DNA from: a candidate division BRC1 bacterium ADurb.BinA292 | Lineage (GTDB): Bacteria; Sumerlaeota; Sumerlaeia; MVZB01 | Direction of reading: 5' to 3' | DNA length: 8,506 nt | Assembly (NCBI GenBank): GCA_002068205.1 | Contig: MVZB01000139.1 | Location: 1-8,506, forward strand | Shown: positions 1-6,430 of the stretch, one piece after another | Layout of the letters: every line of letters begins with the position of its first letter | Numbering within the stretch: position 1 is the first letter of the stretch | Translations under genes and position numbers: made by a program | Notes under the pieces: generated by a model | Seen by the model: the letters and a program-made list of their open reading frames with translations, nothing else | Database searches by the model: none | What the model was told of the DNA's origin: nothing

Positions 1-776
1 GCGAACTCCTCGGCCCCGAGCAGGTCCAGCCCGTGCAGCAGGTAGACCGCCGGCAGCCCGCGCGCGGCCAGGTTGCGCAGCCCCCGCCTCACCGTGCCGG
101 CGCCCAGCAGCAGACCCAGGCTGGCGTGCAGCGGCAGACGCAGTCGCGGCGAGACCGCGACCGGCAGCCGCAGGATCGGCGGCGCCCCCGCCACGGGCCT
201 CTCCCAGCGCGGCCGCAGCGACCCGGCCCCCCCATATTGCCCCCGCGCCGGCGGCCCGGGCGACTGGCGCAGCGAACCCGCCAGCCGCCGCAGCAGCGGC
301 GCCCACCAGCAGGGAAACACCGAGCCGTCGTAGCGCAGCCCCGCCCGCACGCACGCCGTCAGCACCCGCTCGTTGACGGCGTAGCCCGGCGCGCGGAACC
401 CCAGCGGCGCCTCCCCCGCCACGGCGCTCAGCCGCTCATTGACCGTCCGCAGCTCTTCTTCAATGCTTCCGGGCGCGGCTTCCCCCAGCCGGAGGTCATG
501 GCGCAGGCTGTGGTTCGCCAGGCGATGCCCCGCCGCGGCGATCCGCGCGACCGCATCGACCTTCTCCGGCAGCTCCAGATCGCGCCCGACGATGAAAAAC
601 GTGGCCCGGATGCCCCGCGAACCGAGCAGCTCCAGGAGCCGGTCGACGGCAAGATTGAACACCGGGTCGAGTTCGAAGAGATCTTGCTCGGGAAAGCCAT
701 AGACGCCGGCCAGCGTCCACAGCCCGTCCAGATCGACGTGGACGAACCCGGGCGGTCGGGGAGAGGCGGATCGCAT
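1..776 (-). CDS. Polysaccharide deacetylase (NodB/CE4 family), C-terminus cut by window edge
   Basis: Reading the minus strand from an ATG at 776 gives an open frame of about 258 codons that runs off the left edge. The NodB-type metal-dependent deacetylase motifs are visible in order: an Asp pair in HVDLDG (D15, D17), the fold segment ATFFIVG (58-64), the zinc motif HSLRH (H89, H93), and FRAPGY (R128, P130), the third family motif. Members remove N- or O-acetyl groups from peptidoglycan, chitin-like or exopolysaccharide chains; the substrate cannot be told here. The Asp motif is the spaced D-x-D form rather than the commoner DD. No signal peptide is evident. The ATG lies 12 bases after the metallopeptidase stop, in the same frame, and no good ribosome site precedes it, so translation may be coupled. 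Catalytic residues near the C-terminus, such as the final His motif, are outside or not recognisable. The family call is firm; the substrate is unknown. Confidence 0.85.
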   Translation of the reverse strand, partial: MRSASPRPPGFVHVDLDGLWTLAGVYGFPEQDLFELDPVFNLAVDRLLELLGSRGIRATFFIVGRDLELPEKVDAVARIAAAGHRLANHSLRHDLRLGEAAPGSIEEELRTVNERLSAVAGEAPLGFRAPGYAVNERVLTACVRAGLRYDGSVFPCWWAPLLRRLAGSLRQSPGPPARGQYGGAGSLRPRWERPVAGAPPILRLPVAVSPRLRLPLHASLGLLLGAGTVRRGLRNLAARGLPAVYLLHGLDLLGAEEF

Positions 777-788
777 GCGGGATGCCGG

Positions 789-1592
789 TCAGGCGCTCAG
801 GGCGAGGCTGCGCCGTCCGTTGCGCGAGTAGCGGGTGAATTCGGCCGGCACGCGCTCTACCCCGCGCGTGTGGTAGTGGCGCAGCACCAGGTCGCGCTCG
901 GTCAGCACGCGCGGCGTCTCCTCCGGCGAGAGCTGCTGCGCCGGCCGCACCTGATACAGCGCCGCCAGGCTGTGGCCCGGATACAGCCGCGGCACCGCGC
1001 GCTGATACGATTCCGGCCCGCGCACCGGCTCGACGATCGGCAGCCGGAAGTTGGACGGCACCCCCTGGGCCAGCACCGCCCCGAACTCCCCCTCCAGTTG
1101 ACGCAGCGTCATCTGCGCCAGCCGCGGCAGATCGCCGCGCGCATTGGCCAGCCAGACGTTCATCAGCCGGCGGACCTCGCGGTCGAACAGCGCCCCGTGA
1201 CGCGCCGGCCGCATCCGGCGGTCAAACCCCTCGCTGATGTGATACAGCTCGTGGATGATCGTCTCCAGCGGGTTCTGCCGCAGCAGCCGCGGCAGCCGCA
1301 GCAGGATCAGGTAGCTCATCTCGCGCCCGTTGATGTACACGCGCGGCACGCGCATCTGAACCCAGCCGCTGACGGCGATCACCTTGCGCGTCCCGCGCCG
1401 GACCCACACCGAAAACGTCGGCTCGGCCTGGCGATTCAGCCCGTAACAGATCGCCAGATTCCCCGTGCGGTGACTCGTGCAGCGCGCCGCCGCCAGGAAC
1501 GCGATCCGGTCGGCATCGATATGCGCCAGGTCGGGGACGCGGCGTGCCACATCGCGGGCGATATCACGGACCAGATCGGTATAAAGCAGCAT
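789..1592 (-). CDS. Putative zinc metallopeptidase (HExxH) of 267 aa
   Basis: The protein carries a clear zincin signature, TIIHELYHISEGF, with H114, E115 and H118 as the expected metal ligands and catalytic Glu. A following RHG (H132) plus FDREVRRL is a plausible third ligand region. The arrangement resembles the putative phage-type metallopeptidase and SprT-like families, in which HExxH is followed about 14-20 residues later by another His. The N-terminal 90 residues look like a small alpha/beta domain with IxADRIAFL and a strand pair around VYINGREMSY. The C-terminal 120 residues are Arg-rich and not recognised. There is no signal peptide or membrane segment, so it is probably cytoplasmic. 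The start ATG sits 4 bases after the acylphosphatase stop, and its stop lies 12 bases before the deacetylase, so it is the middle gene of a probable operon. The substrate is unknown; a non-peptidase role is possible. Confidence 0.7.
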   Translation of the reverse strand: MLLYTDLVRDIARDVARRVPDLAHIDADRIAFLAAARCTSHRTGNLAICYGLNRQAEPTFSVWVRRGTRKVIAVSGWVQMRVPRVYINGREMSYLILLRLPRLLRQNPLETIIHELYHISEGFDRRMRPARHGALFDREVRRLMNVWLANARGDLPRLAQMTLRQLEGEFGAVLAQGVPSNFRLPIVEPVRGPESYQRAVPRLYPGHSLAALYQVRPAQQLSPEETPRVLTERDLVLRHYHTRGVERVPAEFTRYSRNGRRSLALSA

Positions 1593-1596
1593 CGGC

Positions 1597-1884
1597 TCAG
1601 AACTCGATGGTGAATTCGGACATGTCCGGGAGCGGGATATCCCATTGGACCTCGACGTGATCGACGCGGCTGAGCGTCGGCCCCCGCCGCAACCGGCCGA
1701 GCAACTCCTCCAGGGCCTCGCGCCCGCCGGCGGCCTTGACCTCCACCGATCCGTCGGGACGGTTGGCCACCGTCCCCGTCAGCCCCAGACCGCGCGCCTC
1801 GCGCAGCACGAAAAAGCGGAAACCCACCCCCTGCACCCGTCCCTGGATTCGGGCTTGAAGGCTGGTTCGCGGGCCGTCCTGCAT
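1597..1884 (-). CDS. acyP: Acylphosphatase, 95 aa
   Basis: Acylphosphatase hydrolyses the carboxyl-phosphate bond of acylphosphates such as acetyl phosphate or carbamoyl phosphate. The hallmark GRVQGVGFRFF is present, with catalytic Arg at residue 23, followed by LTGTVANRPDGSVEV with catalytic Asn at residue 41. These are the same two positions as in the classic muscle enzyme. The length of 95 aa and the closing strand FTIEF are also typical. The frame stays open upstream to an ATG at 2031, but that extension (49 residues) has no family similarity. The ATG at 1884 gives the standard length and is preceded by an AGGGA ribosome site (CAGGGAACC before ATG), so I chose it. It is the first gene of a run with the metallopeptidase 4 bases downstream. 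The physiological role of bacterial acylphosphatases is generally unclear. Confidence 0.93.
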   Translation of the reverse strand: MQDGPRTSLQARIQGRVQGVGFRFFVLREARGLGLTGTVANRPDGSVEVKAAGGREALEELLGRLRRGPTLSRVDHVEVQWDIPLPDMSEFTIEF

Positions 1885-2137
1885 GGTTCCCTGCCGCGTT
1901 TCGGCGTTGCGCCACCGCCCGTTCGGCACGTCGTGAGACTTAGCTTTAACACAAATAGTCCAAGGGACAAAACGGAATCCGGGGGGCTGGCTGAAAAATG
2001 TCGTCCCCGCCCCCCGCGCCCGGCCAGTCACCGGCCCGCCCCTTCCCCCGCCGGCCAGGCCGTCAGATAATCGAATCTCATCTATAACTACTTTCTATTT
2101 TCTAAAGTCCCATTTTACTTTTTGCCGTTTGGTCCGC
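1885..2137. other. Gene-free leader region with an AT-rich pocket upstream of the acylphosphatase run
   Basis: No convincing gene lies here. Bases about 2076-2130 are strikingly AT-rich against a GC-rich background, and a second milder AT-rich patch lies at about 1936-1975. On the minus strand these would be natural places for the promoter of the acylphosphatase-metallopeptidase-deacetylase run, since they sit just beyond the terminator of the upstream gene. I looked for sigma70-type boxes: a TATAGA-like hexamer lies in the first patch and TTGTCC in the second, but neither has a good partner at the right spacing. The promoter is therefore inferred from position and composition, not from boxes. 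Confidence 0.35.
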
Positions 2138-2178
2138 AAAAAAAGACCGGAAGAGCCGCGCTGGGCCCCTCCGGTCTT
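2138..2178 (-). terminator. Intrinsic terminator after the PEP-CTERM gene
   Basis: AAGACCGGA (2143-2151) and TCCGGTCTT (2170-2178) form a perfect 9-bp stem around an 18-base GC-rich loop. Read on the minus strand, the stem is followed by seven T residues (A run at 2138-2144 on the plus strand), two of which also pair at the stem base. It lies about 35 bases beyond the stop codon of the PEP-CTERM gene. This is the standard Rho-independent form, and it separates that gene from the acylphosphatase run. Confidence 0.87.
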
Positions 2179-2187
2179 CCCGTTGCC

Positions 2188-2206
2188 GCGCGCGAACGTC
2201 GCGCGC
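2188..2206 (-). terminator. Second GC-only hairpin between the PEP-CTERM stop and the terminator
   Basis: GCGCGCGA (2188-2195) and TCGCGCGC (2199-2206) form a perfect 8-bp stem with a 3-base loop, starting 7 bases after the stop codon at 2214-2216. It has no T tail of its own. Because it stands just before the U-tailed hairpin at 2138-2178, it probably acts as a pausing or RNA 3'-end protecting element in a tandem terminator. A chance palindrome in GC-rich DNA is possible. Confidence 0.45.
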
Positions 2207-2213
2207 CCGGGTC

Positions 2214-2861
2214 CTACTTCAGCTTTTTCACGCGCCGGCGCAGCAGCCCCACGCCGCCGACCCCCAGCGTCACCAGACCGAGCGTCGCCGGCTCCGGAAT
2301 GACCGGCGGCTTGGGCGACGTGATCAGATCGATCTTCAGGCAGAAATCGAGCTTGCACGGGTCATAGCACTTCAGCAGATCGTTCCACAGGCTCTTGGAA
2401 TTCTTGCCCGAGCCATAGGTCAGCCCCGCGAACTCGACGGTCAGCGAATCGGCCGTGAAGCTGACGCCGATCAGGTTCCGGTCGATCCCCGAGGCCGTCA
2501 GTCGGTATCCGGTGATCTCCCGGTCCTCGCCCAGATCCAGATCCGCCAGCAGCAGTTCCCATCCCGGGAACGTGCACTGGCCCGTGCGGCGATACTTGTC
2601 GTCGGCCGCGCTGCGCGAGTTCTGATTGATCTGAACCCAGTCGCTGCCGAGATTGACGTCGAGCCGATAGAGCGGCGCGGTCAGCGAAATCTCGCTCCCC
2701 GACCGCACCAGAAGATCCTCACCCGACTGAGAAAATCCGTTATCATCCTGAAAACTGTAATCGATCCGATCTCCGATCAGACTGGCTTGGGCCGGCGCGA
2801 TCCAAATCGCGGTCAGCAACAGGGACGCGGCGATGGCCGCATATCGGTGCAAGCGTCGCAT
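2214..2861 (-). CDS. PEP-CTERM sorted secreted protein of unknown function, 215 aa
   Basis: The N-terminus is a Sec signal peptide (basic MRRLHR, hydrophobic core, likely cleavage after APAQA at residue 26). The C-terminus is a textbook PEP-CTERM tail: VIPEPATLG with PEP at 189-191, then a short hydrophobic helix and the basic end RRRVKKLK. In this family the tail is recognised and removed by an exosortase, usually in bacteria that make an extracellular polysaccharide matrix; no exosortase is in the window. The body (27-185) looks beta-rich and is not recognised. It has four cysteines (C96, C165, C169, C174), three of them clustered in KCYDPCKLDFCLK just before the tail, which could form disulfides after export. 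The start is supported by AAAGGA just upstream. The gene is followed by a strong terminator and faces away from the acetylesterase gene, so it is probably transcribed alone. Confidence 0.9.
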   Translation of the reverse strand: MRRLHRYAAIAASLLLTAIWIAPAQASLIGDRIDYSFQDDNGFSQSGEDLLVRSGSEISLTAPLYRLDVNLGSDWVQINQNSRSAADDKYRRTGQCTFPGWELLLADLDLGEDREITGYRLTASGIDRNLIGVSFTADSLTVEFAGLTYGSGKNSKSLWNDLLKCYDPCKLDFCLKIDLITSPKPPVIPEPATLGLVTLGVGGVGLLRRRVKKLK

Positions 2862-3264
2862 GTTTCCTTTTGTTCCTCCCGTCGAAACTCATAGCACGCA
2901 GGGCCTCCCAATGCAAATTGCGGGCCCGACGCGGATCGGTCCGCGCGCGCGACGTAAACCTCGTAAAATCAACGGATAAGATTGATCAGCGGCGGCGGCG
3001 ATGCGACGCGGAAACGTCAATTGGCGGGTCAACTGCAAGGCCCGCTGCAACCAAATGCATAGCCTGCACTTCGCAGCACCGGCATGCTCCCGCGCCACCC
3101 GGCTCGCGCCTCCAAACCGGGGGATGTACTATGGGAACCGAACAATAGGGATGCGAAGGATGCTTTCCCCGTGATCATTGACTTCAGGCCGCGCAAGGTT
3201 CAGCATGGCACCCGATTGCCCGTCCCGGCCGGACGAACCACCACCACCGAAGGGAGCGTTGAAC
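2862..3264. other. Divergent intergenic region between the PEP-CTERM and acetylesterase genes
   Basis: About 400 bases carry no gene I believe; the short open frames on both strands lack family similarity, and none has a convincing translation start. Visible elements are a candidate minus-strand promoter at 2888-2916, a 6-bp hairpin CGCGGA/TCCGCG around TCGG (2930-2945), and a dyad ATCAA-N9-TTGAT (2968-2986). On the plus strand, a TTGACT box (3178-3183) lies upstream of the acetylesterase, but its 17-base-spaced partner CAGCAT is poor. The dyads could be operators for either gene; that is only a guess from their position. Confidence 0.4.
2888..2916 (-). promoter_or_regulatory. Candidate sigma70-like promoter for the PEP-CTERM gene
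   Basis: On the minus strand TTGCAT (2911-2916) and TATGAG (2888-2893) are separated by exactly 17 bases. They match the sigma70 boxes at three and four of six positions. Transcription would begin about 20 bases before the start codon at 2861, leaving a short leader that contains both GGAGG and AAAGGA. The match is modest and promoter consensus in this lineage is poorly known. Confidence 0.3.
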
Positions 3265-4821
3265 ATGCGACGTACGGCTGGCCTTGACTCGCCGATCTCC
3301 ATCCCCATGCTGGTCGTGTTGCTGCTCACGCTCGTTGCCACGGCCCAGGCGGAATTAACCCTCCCCCAGCTCTTCGGCGATAACATGGTCCTCCAGCGCG
3401 AGGCGCCCATCCCCGTCTGGGGCTGGGCCAGTCCCGGCCAGGAAGTCAAAGTGACCCTCGGCGACAATTCGGCCGCTGCCGTGGCCGGCGCGGACGGGCG
3501 CTGGCGCGTCGAGTTCCCCCCGATGGAAGCCGGCGGGCCGCACCAGGTGACGATCACGGCCGGCGAACAGTCGCGCGCGCTGGAAAATGTCCTGATTGGT
3601 GAAGTCTGGCTCTGCGCCGGTCAGTCAAACATGCAGTGGAGCATCCTCGTCGTGCGCGACGCGGAGCAGGAAATTCAGGCCGCCAATTATCCCCGCCTCC
3701 GGCTGTTCAACGTCCCGGTGCGCTCCTCCGGCGTTCCGGCCGACGACGTCGCGGCTACTTGGCGGGTTTGCAGCCCGGCGACCATCGCCCAGGATGGCGG
3801 CTTTCCCGCCGTCCCCTACTTCTTCGGCCGCAAGCTGCACCAGGACCTCGACGTCCCCGTGGCCGTGATCGCCGCCGCCTGGGGCGGCACGCGCATCGAG
3901 GGCTGGATCCCGCCCGAAGGCTATGCCTCGAATCCCGCCCTGGCCGACTATCTGCTGCAGATCGAGCAGGCCGGCCCCAAATTCCGCGACGACCTGTCCA
4001 CTGCCGTCCCGCAATATGAGAGCTGGCTGCCCGAGGCCCGCCGGGCGCTCGATGCCGGTGAACGCGTGCCCGATCCGCCGCTCTGGCCCCGCCACCCGCT
4101 CGATTCCGCCGAACGCCCCACCGGCATCTACAATGGGATGATCCACCCCCTCGTCCCCTTCGCCCTCCGCGGCGCGATCTGGTATCAGGGCGAGTCCAAC
4201 GCCGGCGACGGCATGATGTATTTCGAGAAAATGAAAGCCCTCATCGCCGGCTGGCGCCAGCTCTGGGGCCGGCCCGAACTGCCGTTCTATTACGTTCAGA
4301 TCGCCCCATGCGACCTGGACCCCTTGTACGCCGGCGATGCCCTGCCCGAACTGTGGGAAGCCCAGACCGCCGTGATGCGCGCGGTTCCCCATACCGGCAT
4401 GGCCGTCATCTCCGACGTCGGCGACCTGCACGACATCCACCCGCGCAACAAGCAGGAGGTCGGCCGCCGGCTGGCGCTCTGGGCCCTGGCCGAGACCTAT
4501 GGCCGCGACGACATCGTTCCCACGGGACCGATCTACCGCTCGCTCGCCGTCGAGGCCAACCGCCTGCGGATCGAGTTTGACTATGTCGGCCAGGGCCTCT
4601 CCACGCGCGACGGGAAGGATCCCGATCTGTTTGAGGTCGCGGGCGCGGATGGGCAATTCGTGCCGGCGCGCGCGGACATCGTCGGCGACGCCGTCGTCGT
4701 CTGGAGCGACGACATCACCACCCCGACCGCCGTTCGTTTCGCCTGGTCCCGCACCGCCGTCCCCAATCTGATGAATCAGAACGGCCTCCCTGCCTCCCCC
4801 TTCCGCGCCCGGGTCGAATGA
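3265..4821 (+). CDS. Secreted sialate O-acetylesterase-type SGNH hydrolase, 518 aa
   Basis: This family removes O-acetyl groups from sialic acids or from plant and algal polysaccharides. A signal peptide fills the first 29 residues (hydrophobic LVVLLLTLVATAQA, cleavage after AQA), so the enzyme works outside the cytoplasm. The mature start LTLPQLFGDNMVLQRE is the typical family opening, and an immunoglobulin-like strand region follows (WGWASPGQEVKV). The hydrolase motifs are complete: GQSNM with nucleophile S121, WYQGESN (306-312) and DIHPRNK with D390 and H392 as the likely acid-base pair. Length is normal for the family. The frame is open back to 3178, but the ATG at 3265 is preceded by AAGGGAG 8 bases upstream and begins the signal peptide directly, so I chose it. 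It is the only plus-strand gene here and stands alone. Closely related SGNH esterases acting on xylan or pectin cannot be excluded. Confidence 0.92.
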   Translation: MRRTAGLDSPISIPMLVVLLLTLVATAQAELTLPQLFGDNMVLQREAPIPVWGWASPGQEVKVTLGDNSAAAVAGADGRWRVEFPPMEAGGPHQVTITAGEQSRALENVLIGEVWLCAGQSNMQWSILVVRDAEQEIQAANYPRLRLFNVPVRSSGVPADDVAATWRVCSPATIAQDGGFPAVPYFFGRKLHQDLDVPVAVIAAAWGGTRIEGWIPPEGYASNPALADYLLQIEQAGPKFRDDLSTAVPQYESWLPEARRALDAGERVPDPPLWPRHPLDSAERPTGIYNGMIHPLVPFALRGAIWYQGESNAGDGMMYFEKMKALIAGWRQLWGRPELPFYYVQIAPCDLDPLYAGDALPELWEAQTAVMRAVPHTGMAVISDVGDLHDIHPRNKQEVGRRLALWALAETYGRDDIVPTGPIYRSLAVEANRLRIEFDYVGQGLSTRDGKDPDLFEVAGADGQFVPARADIVGDAVVVWSDDITTPTAVRFAWSRTAVPNLMNQNGLPASPFRARVE

Positions 4822-4854
4822 GCCAGGGGGTGGGTCCGACCCCACCCCCTGGCT
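4821..4854 (+). repeat. Perfect 14-bp palindrome overlapping the acetylesterase stop codon
   Basis: AGCCAGGGGGTGGG (4821-4834) and CCCACCCCCTGGCT (4841-4854) pair perfectly around a 6-base loop, and the core GGGTC-C-GACCC is itself nearly palindromic. The left arm begins on the last base of the TGA stop codon. No T run follows on either strand, so it is not a standard intrinsic terminator. It could work as an RNA 3'-end stabiliser or bidirectional barrier between the convergent acetylesterase and hemA genes, or be one copy of a REP-like dispersed repeat. Only one copy is seen in this window. Confidence 0.7.
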
Positions 4855-4936
4855 ACGACTCTCGCCCCACACTCAAAAATCCGTCCCTCGTCCTCGGCTC
4901 TCGAAAACCGGCTGTTTTGTCACCTCATTCTGAACT

Positions 4937-4957
4937 GCAGGTTAGTGAGCAACCTGC
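4937..4957. repeat. Inverted repeat in the convergent intergenic region
   Basis: GCAGGTT (4937-4943) and AACCTGC (4951-4957) form a perfect 7-bp dyad with a 7-base spacer, about 80 bases beyond the hemA stop. It has no T tail in either direction. It could be a weak transcription end for hemA or a protein-binding site. Nothing else gene-like was seen between 4855 and 5035. Confidence 0.35.
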
Positions 4958-5035
4958 TAATCGCCCCGAATCGCCCCACGCTAAGAACTACCTGACATCG
5001 GAGATCCGAGTGCGCCGCTTACGCCCCCCTCTCGC

Positions 5036-6352
5036 TCAGCAATCGCCCCCCGCCGCCCGCTTGAGCGACTCGATGGCGGCGTGTAACGTTCTTCCCCGAA
5101 GCTTCCGCAGCGCGGGCGTTAATCGGTCCGCCGGCGCCTCGCCCAACGCTTCGGCCAGCGCGGCTTCCTCCTCCGCGAAGATCGTCTCCAGCCGCGCCTT
5201 CAACTCCTCAATCGCGGGTCCCAGCGCCCCTCCGGCCCGCTCCCGCCGCCACTGCCGCAGTTCCTCCTCCACGATCACCCCGGCCGCTTCCGCCGCCGCT
5301 TCGCGCTGCCGCCGGTTGACCGCGGTGATCTCCTCCATGTCCTCCAGCCCGTAGAGCTCCACGCTGGCCAATTCACCCAGCCTCGGATCGAGCATTCGCG
5401 GCACCGCCACATCCACCAGGCACACGCGCTCGGGGCGGTTGCCCGTCGGCGCCGCCACCTCATAATCCTCGGCATCGAACAGCAGCTCGGGCGTATGCGC
5501 CGCGCCCAGGATGAACTCCGCCTCGGGCAGCAGGCAGCCCAGCGCCTCCAGGCCGTAGGCCTCGCCGCCCAACTCCTCCGCGATCGCGCGCGCATGCTCC
5601 AGCGAGCGGTTGACGATCCACAGCCGGTCGGGCCGGCGTTCCGCGATCGCCCGCGCCGCCGTCCTTCCGATCTTGCCCGCTCCGATGACCATGCACGCCC
5701 GGCCCGTCAACCCGCCCAGGCGTTCCTCGGCTTTCAGGATTGCCGCCTTGCCGACGTCCAGCGTCCCGACATTCAACTCGGTCTCGGTGCGGATCCGTTT
5801 GCCGCAACGGAATGCCGCCTCCACCGCCTGATTCAGCTCGCTGCCCAGGCAACCCGCCGCGCGACTCATTTCGGTCGCCTCGCGCACCTGCTGCTTGATC
5901 TGATTTTCGCCCAGGATCATCGAATCGAGGCCCGCCACCACGCGGAACAGGTGGCGCAGCGCCTCCTCGTCCGACCGCTCGATCAGCTCCGGCGCCTCCG
6001 CGCAGCCCGCGGCCAGACCGATGCGCCGCATCGCCGCGCGCAGCTCGTTCCCCAGCGCCCCGCTTCCCCACGCATAGATCTCCATCCGGTTGCAGGTCGA
6101 CACGATCAGCACCTGCGCCCCCGTCTCTTCCCGCAGGCGCCGCATCCATGCGCCGACCTGATCGGGCGCCAGCGCATAGCGTTCGCGGATCGCTACCGGC
6201 GACGTGGAATGGTGGATTCCGCACAGGTGGAGCGTCGGCTGGGAATCCTGTGGCGCGGCTGTCACAGCGCCTCCAACATCGCGCCGCGACGGCCGAACGA
6301 CTTCCGTACTGAACCTGATCCATTCGCTCATCGCGTCCCCTCTCTCCCCCAT
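5036..6352 (-). CDS. hemA: Glutamyl-tRNA reductase, 438 aa
   Basis: The enzyme reduces glutamyl-tRNA(Glu) to glutamate-1-semialdehyde with NADPH, the first committed step of C5-pathway tetrapyrrole synthesis. The catalytic domain has LCGIHHSTSPVAIRE (43-57), STCNRMEIY with nucleophile C87, and RHLFRVVAGLDSMILGENQI (133-152). The NADPH domain has the glycine motif GAGKIG (224-229) and VNRS (247-250). A dimerisation helix region closes the protein (from about 330). Two spots are unusual: RTETELNVGTLDVGKAA in place of the common GAVSVxxAA, and FILGAAHTPELLF in place of the usual ISSTxxPxPII. There is also an N-terminal extension of about 40 residues before the family start. ATG at 6352 and ATG at 6331 both have GAGG-type ribosome sites, so either could be the start. 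It lies 78 bases after ccsA, probably in the same transcript. Confidence 0.96.
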   Translation of the reverse strand: MGERGDAMSEWIRFSTEVVRPSRRDVGGAVTAAPQDSQPTLHLCGIHHSTSPVAIRERYALAPDQVGAWMRRLREETGAQVLIVSTCNRMEIYAWGSGALGNELRAAMRRIGLAAGCAEAPELIERSDEEALRHLFRVVAGLDSMILGENQIKQQVREATEMSRAAGCLGSELNQAVEAAFRCGKRIRTETELNVGTLDVGKAAILKAEERLGGLTGRACMVIGAGKIGRTAARAIAERRPDRLWIVNRSLEHARAIAEELGGEAYGLEALGCLLPEAEFILGAAHTPELLFDAEDYEVAAPTGNRPERVCLVDVAVPRMLDPRLGELASVELYGLEDMEEITAVNRRQREAAAEAAGVIVEEELRQWRRERAGGALGPAIEELKARLETIFAEEEAALAEALGEAPADRLTPALRKLRGRTLHAAIESLKRAAGGDC

Positions 6353-6430
6353 TTTCGTCCCTCGTCTCTCGTCATCGTCCTCGTGATCGCCCCCAACGAT
6401 TCACAAGAATCTCTTCCCCTTCCTCTCCCC

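Noticed and set aside
33..1613. A 526-codon open frame on the plus strand
   Set aside because: It is antisense to the deacetylase and metallopeptidase, is Arg/Pro/Gln-rich and matches no family.
1885..2031. 49-residue N-terminal extension of the acylphosphatase to an ATG at 2031
   Set aside because: It has no family similarity, and the ATG at 1884 gives standard length, standard catalytic residue numbers and a ribosome site.
2870..3148. Short open frames on both strands in the divergent intergenic region
   Set aside because: No ribosome site decides a start, the composition is not gene-like, and no family is recognisable.
3206..3219. TGGCAC and TTGC boxes resembling a sigma54 promoter before the acetylesterase
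   Set aside because: Only 4 bases separate the boxes where 5 are needed, and sigma54 is strict about this spacing.
3625..4872. A 415-codon open frame on the minus strand
   Set aside because: It is the mirror of the acetylesterase gene, whose plus-strand motifs, signal peptide and ribosome site are clear.
4959..5049. AATCGCCCC repeated at 4959, 4969 and 5041
   Set aside because: Nine-base low-complexity copies without regular spacing, one inside the hemA coding end; not a CRISPR or iteron array.
4882..6366. CGTCCCTCGTC present at 4882-4892 and 6356-6366, on either side of hemA
   Set aside because: An 11-base match in simple GC-rich, TC-rich sequence is easily due to chance; no longer flanking identity supports a duplicated element.
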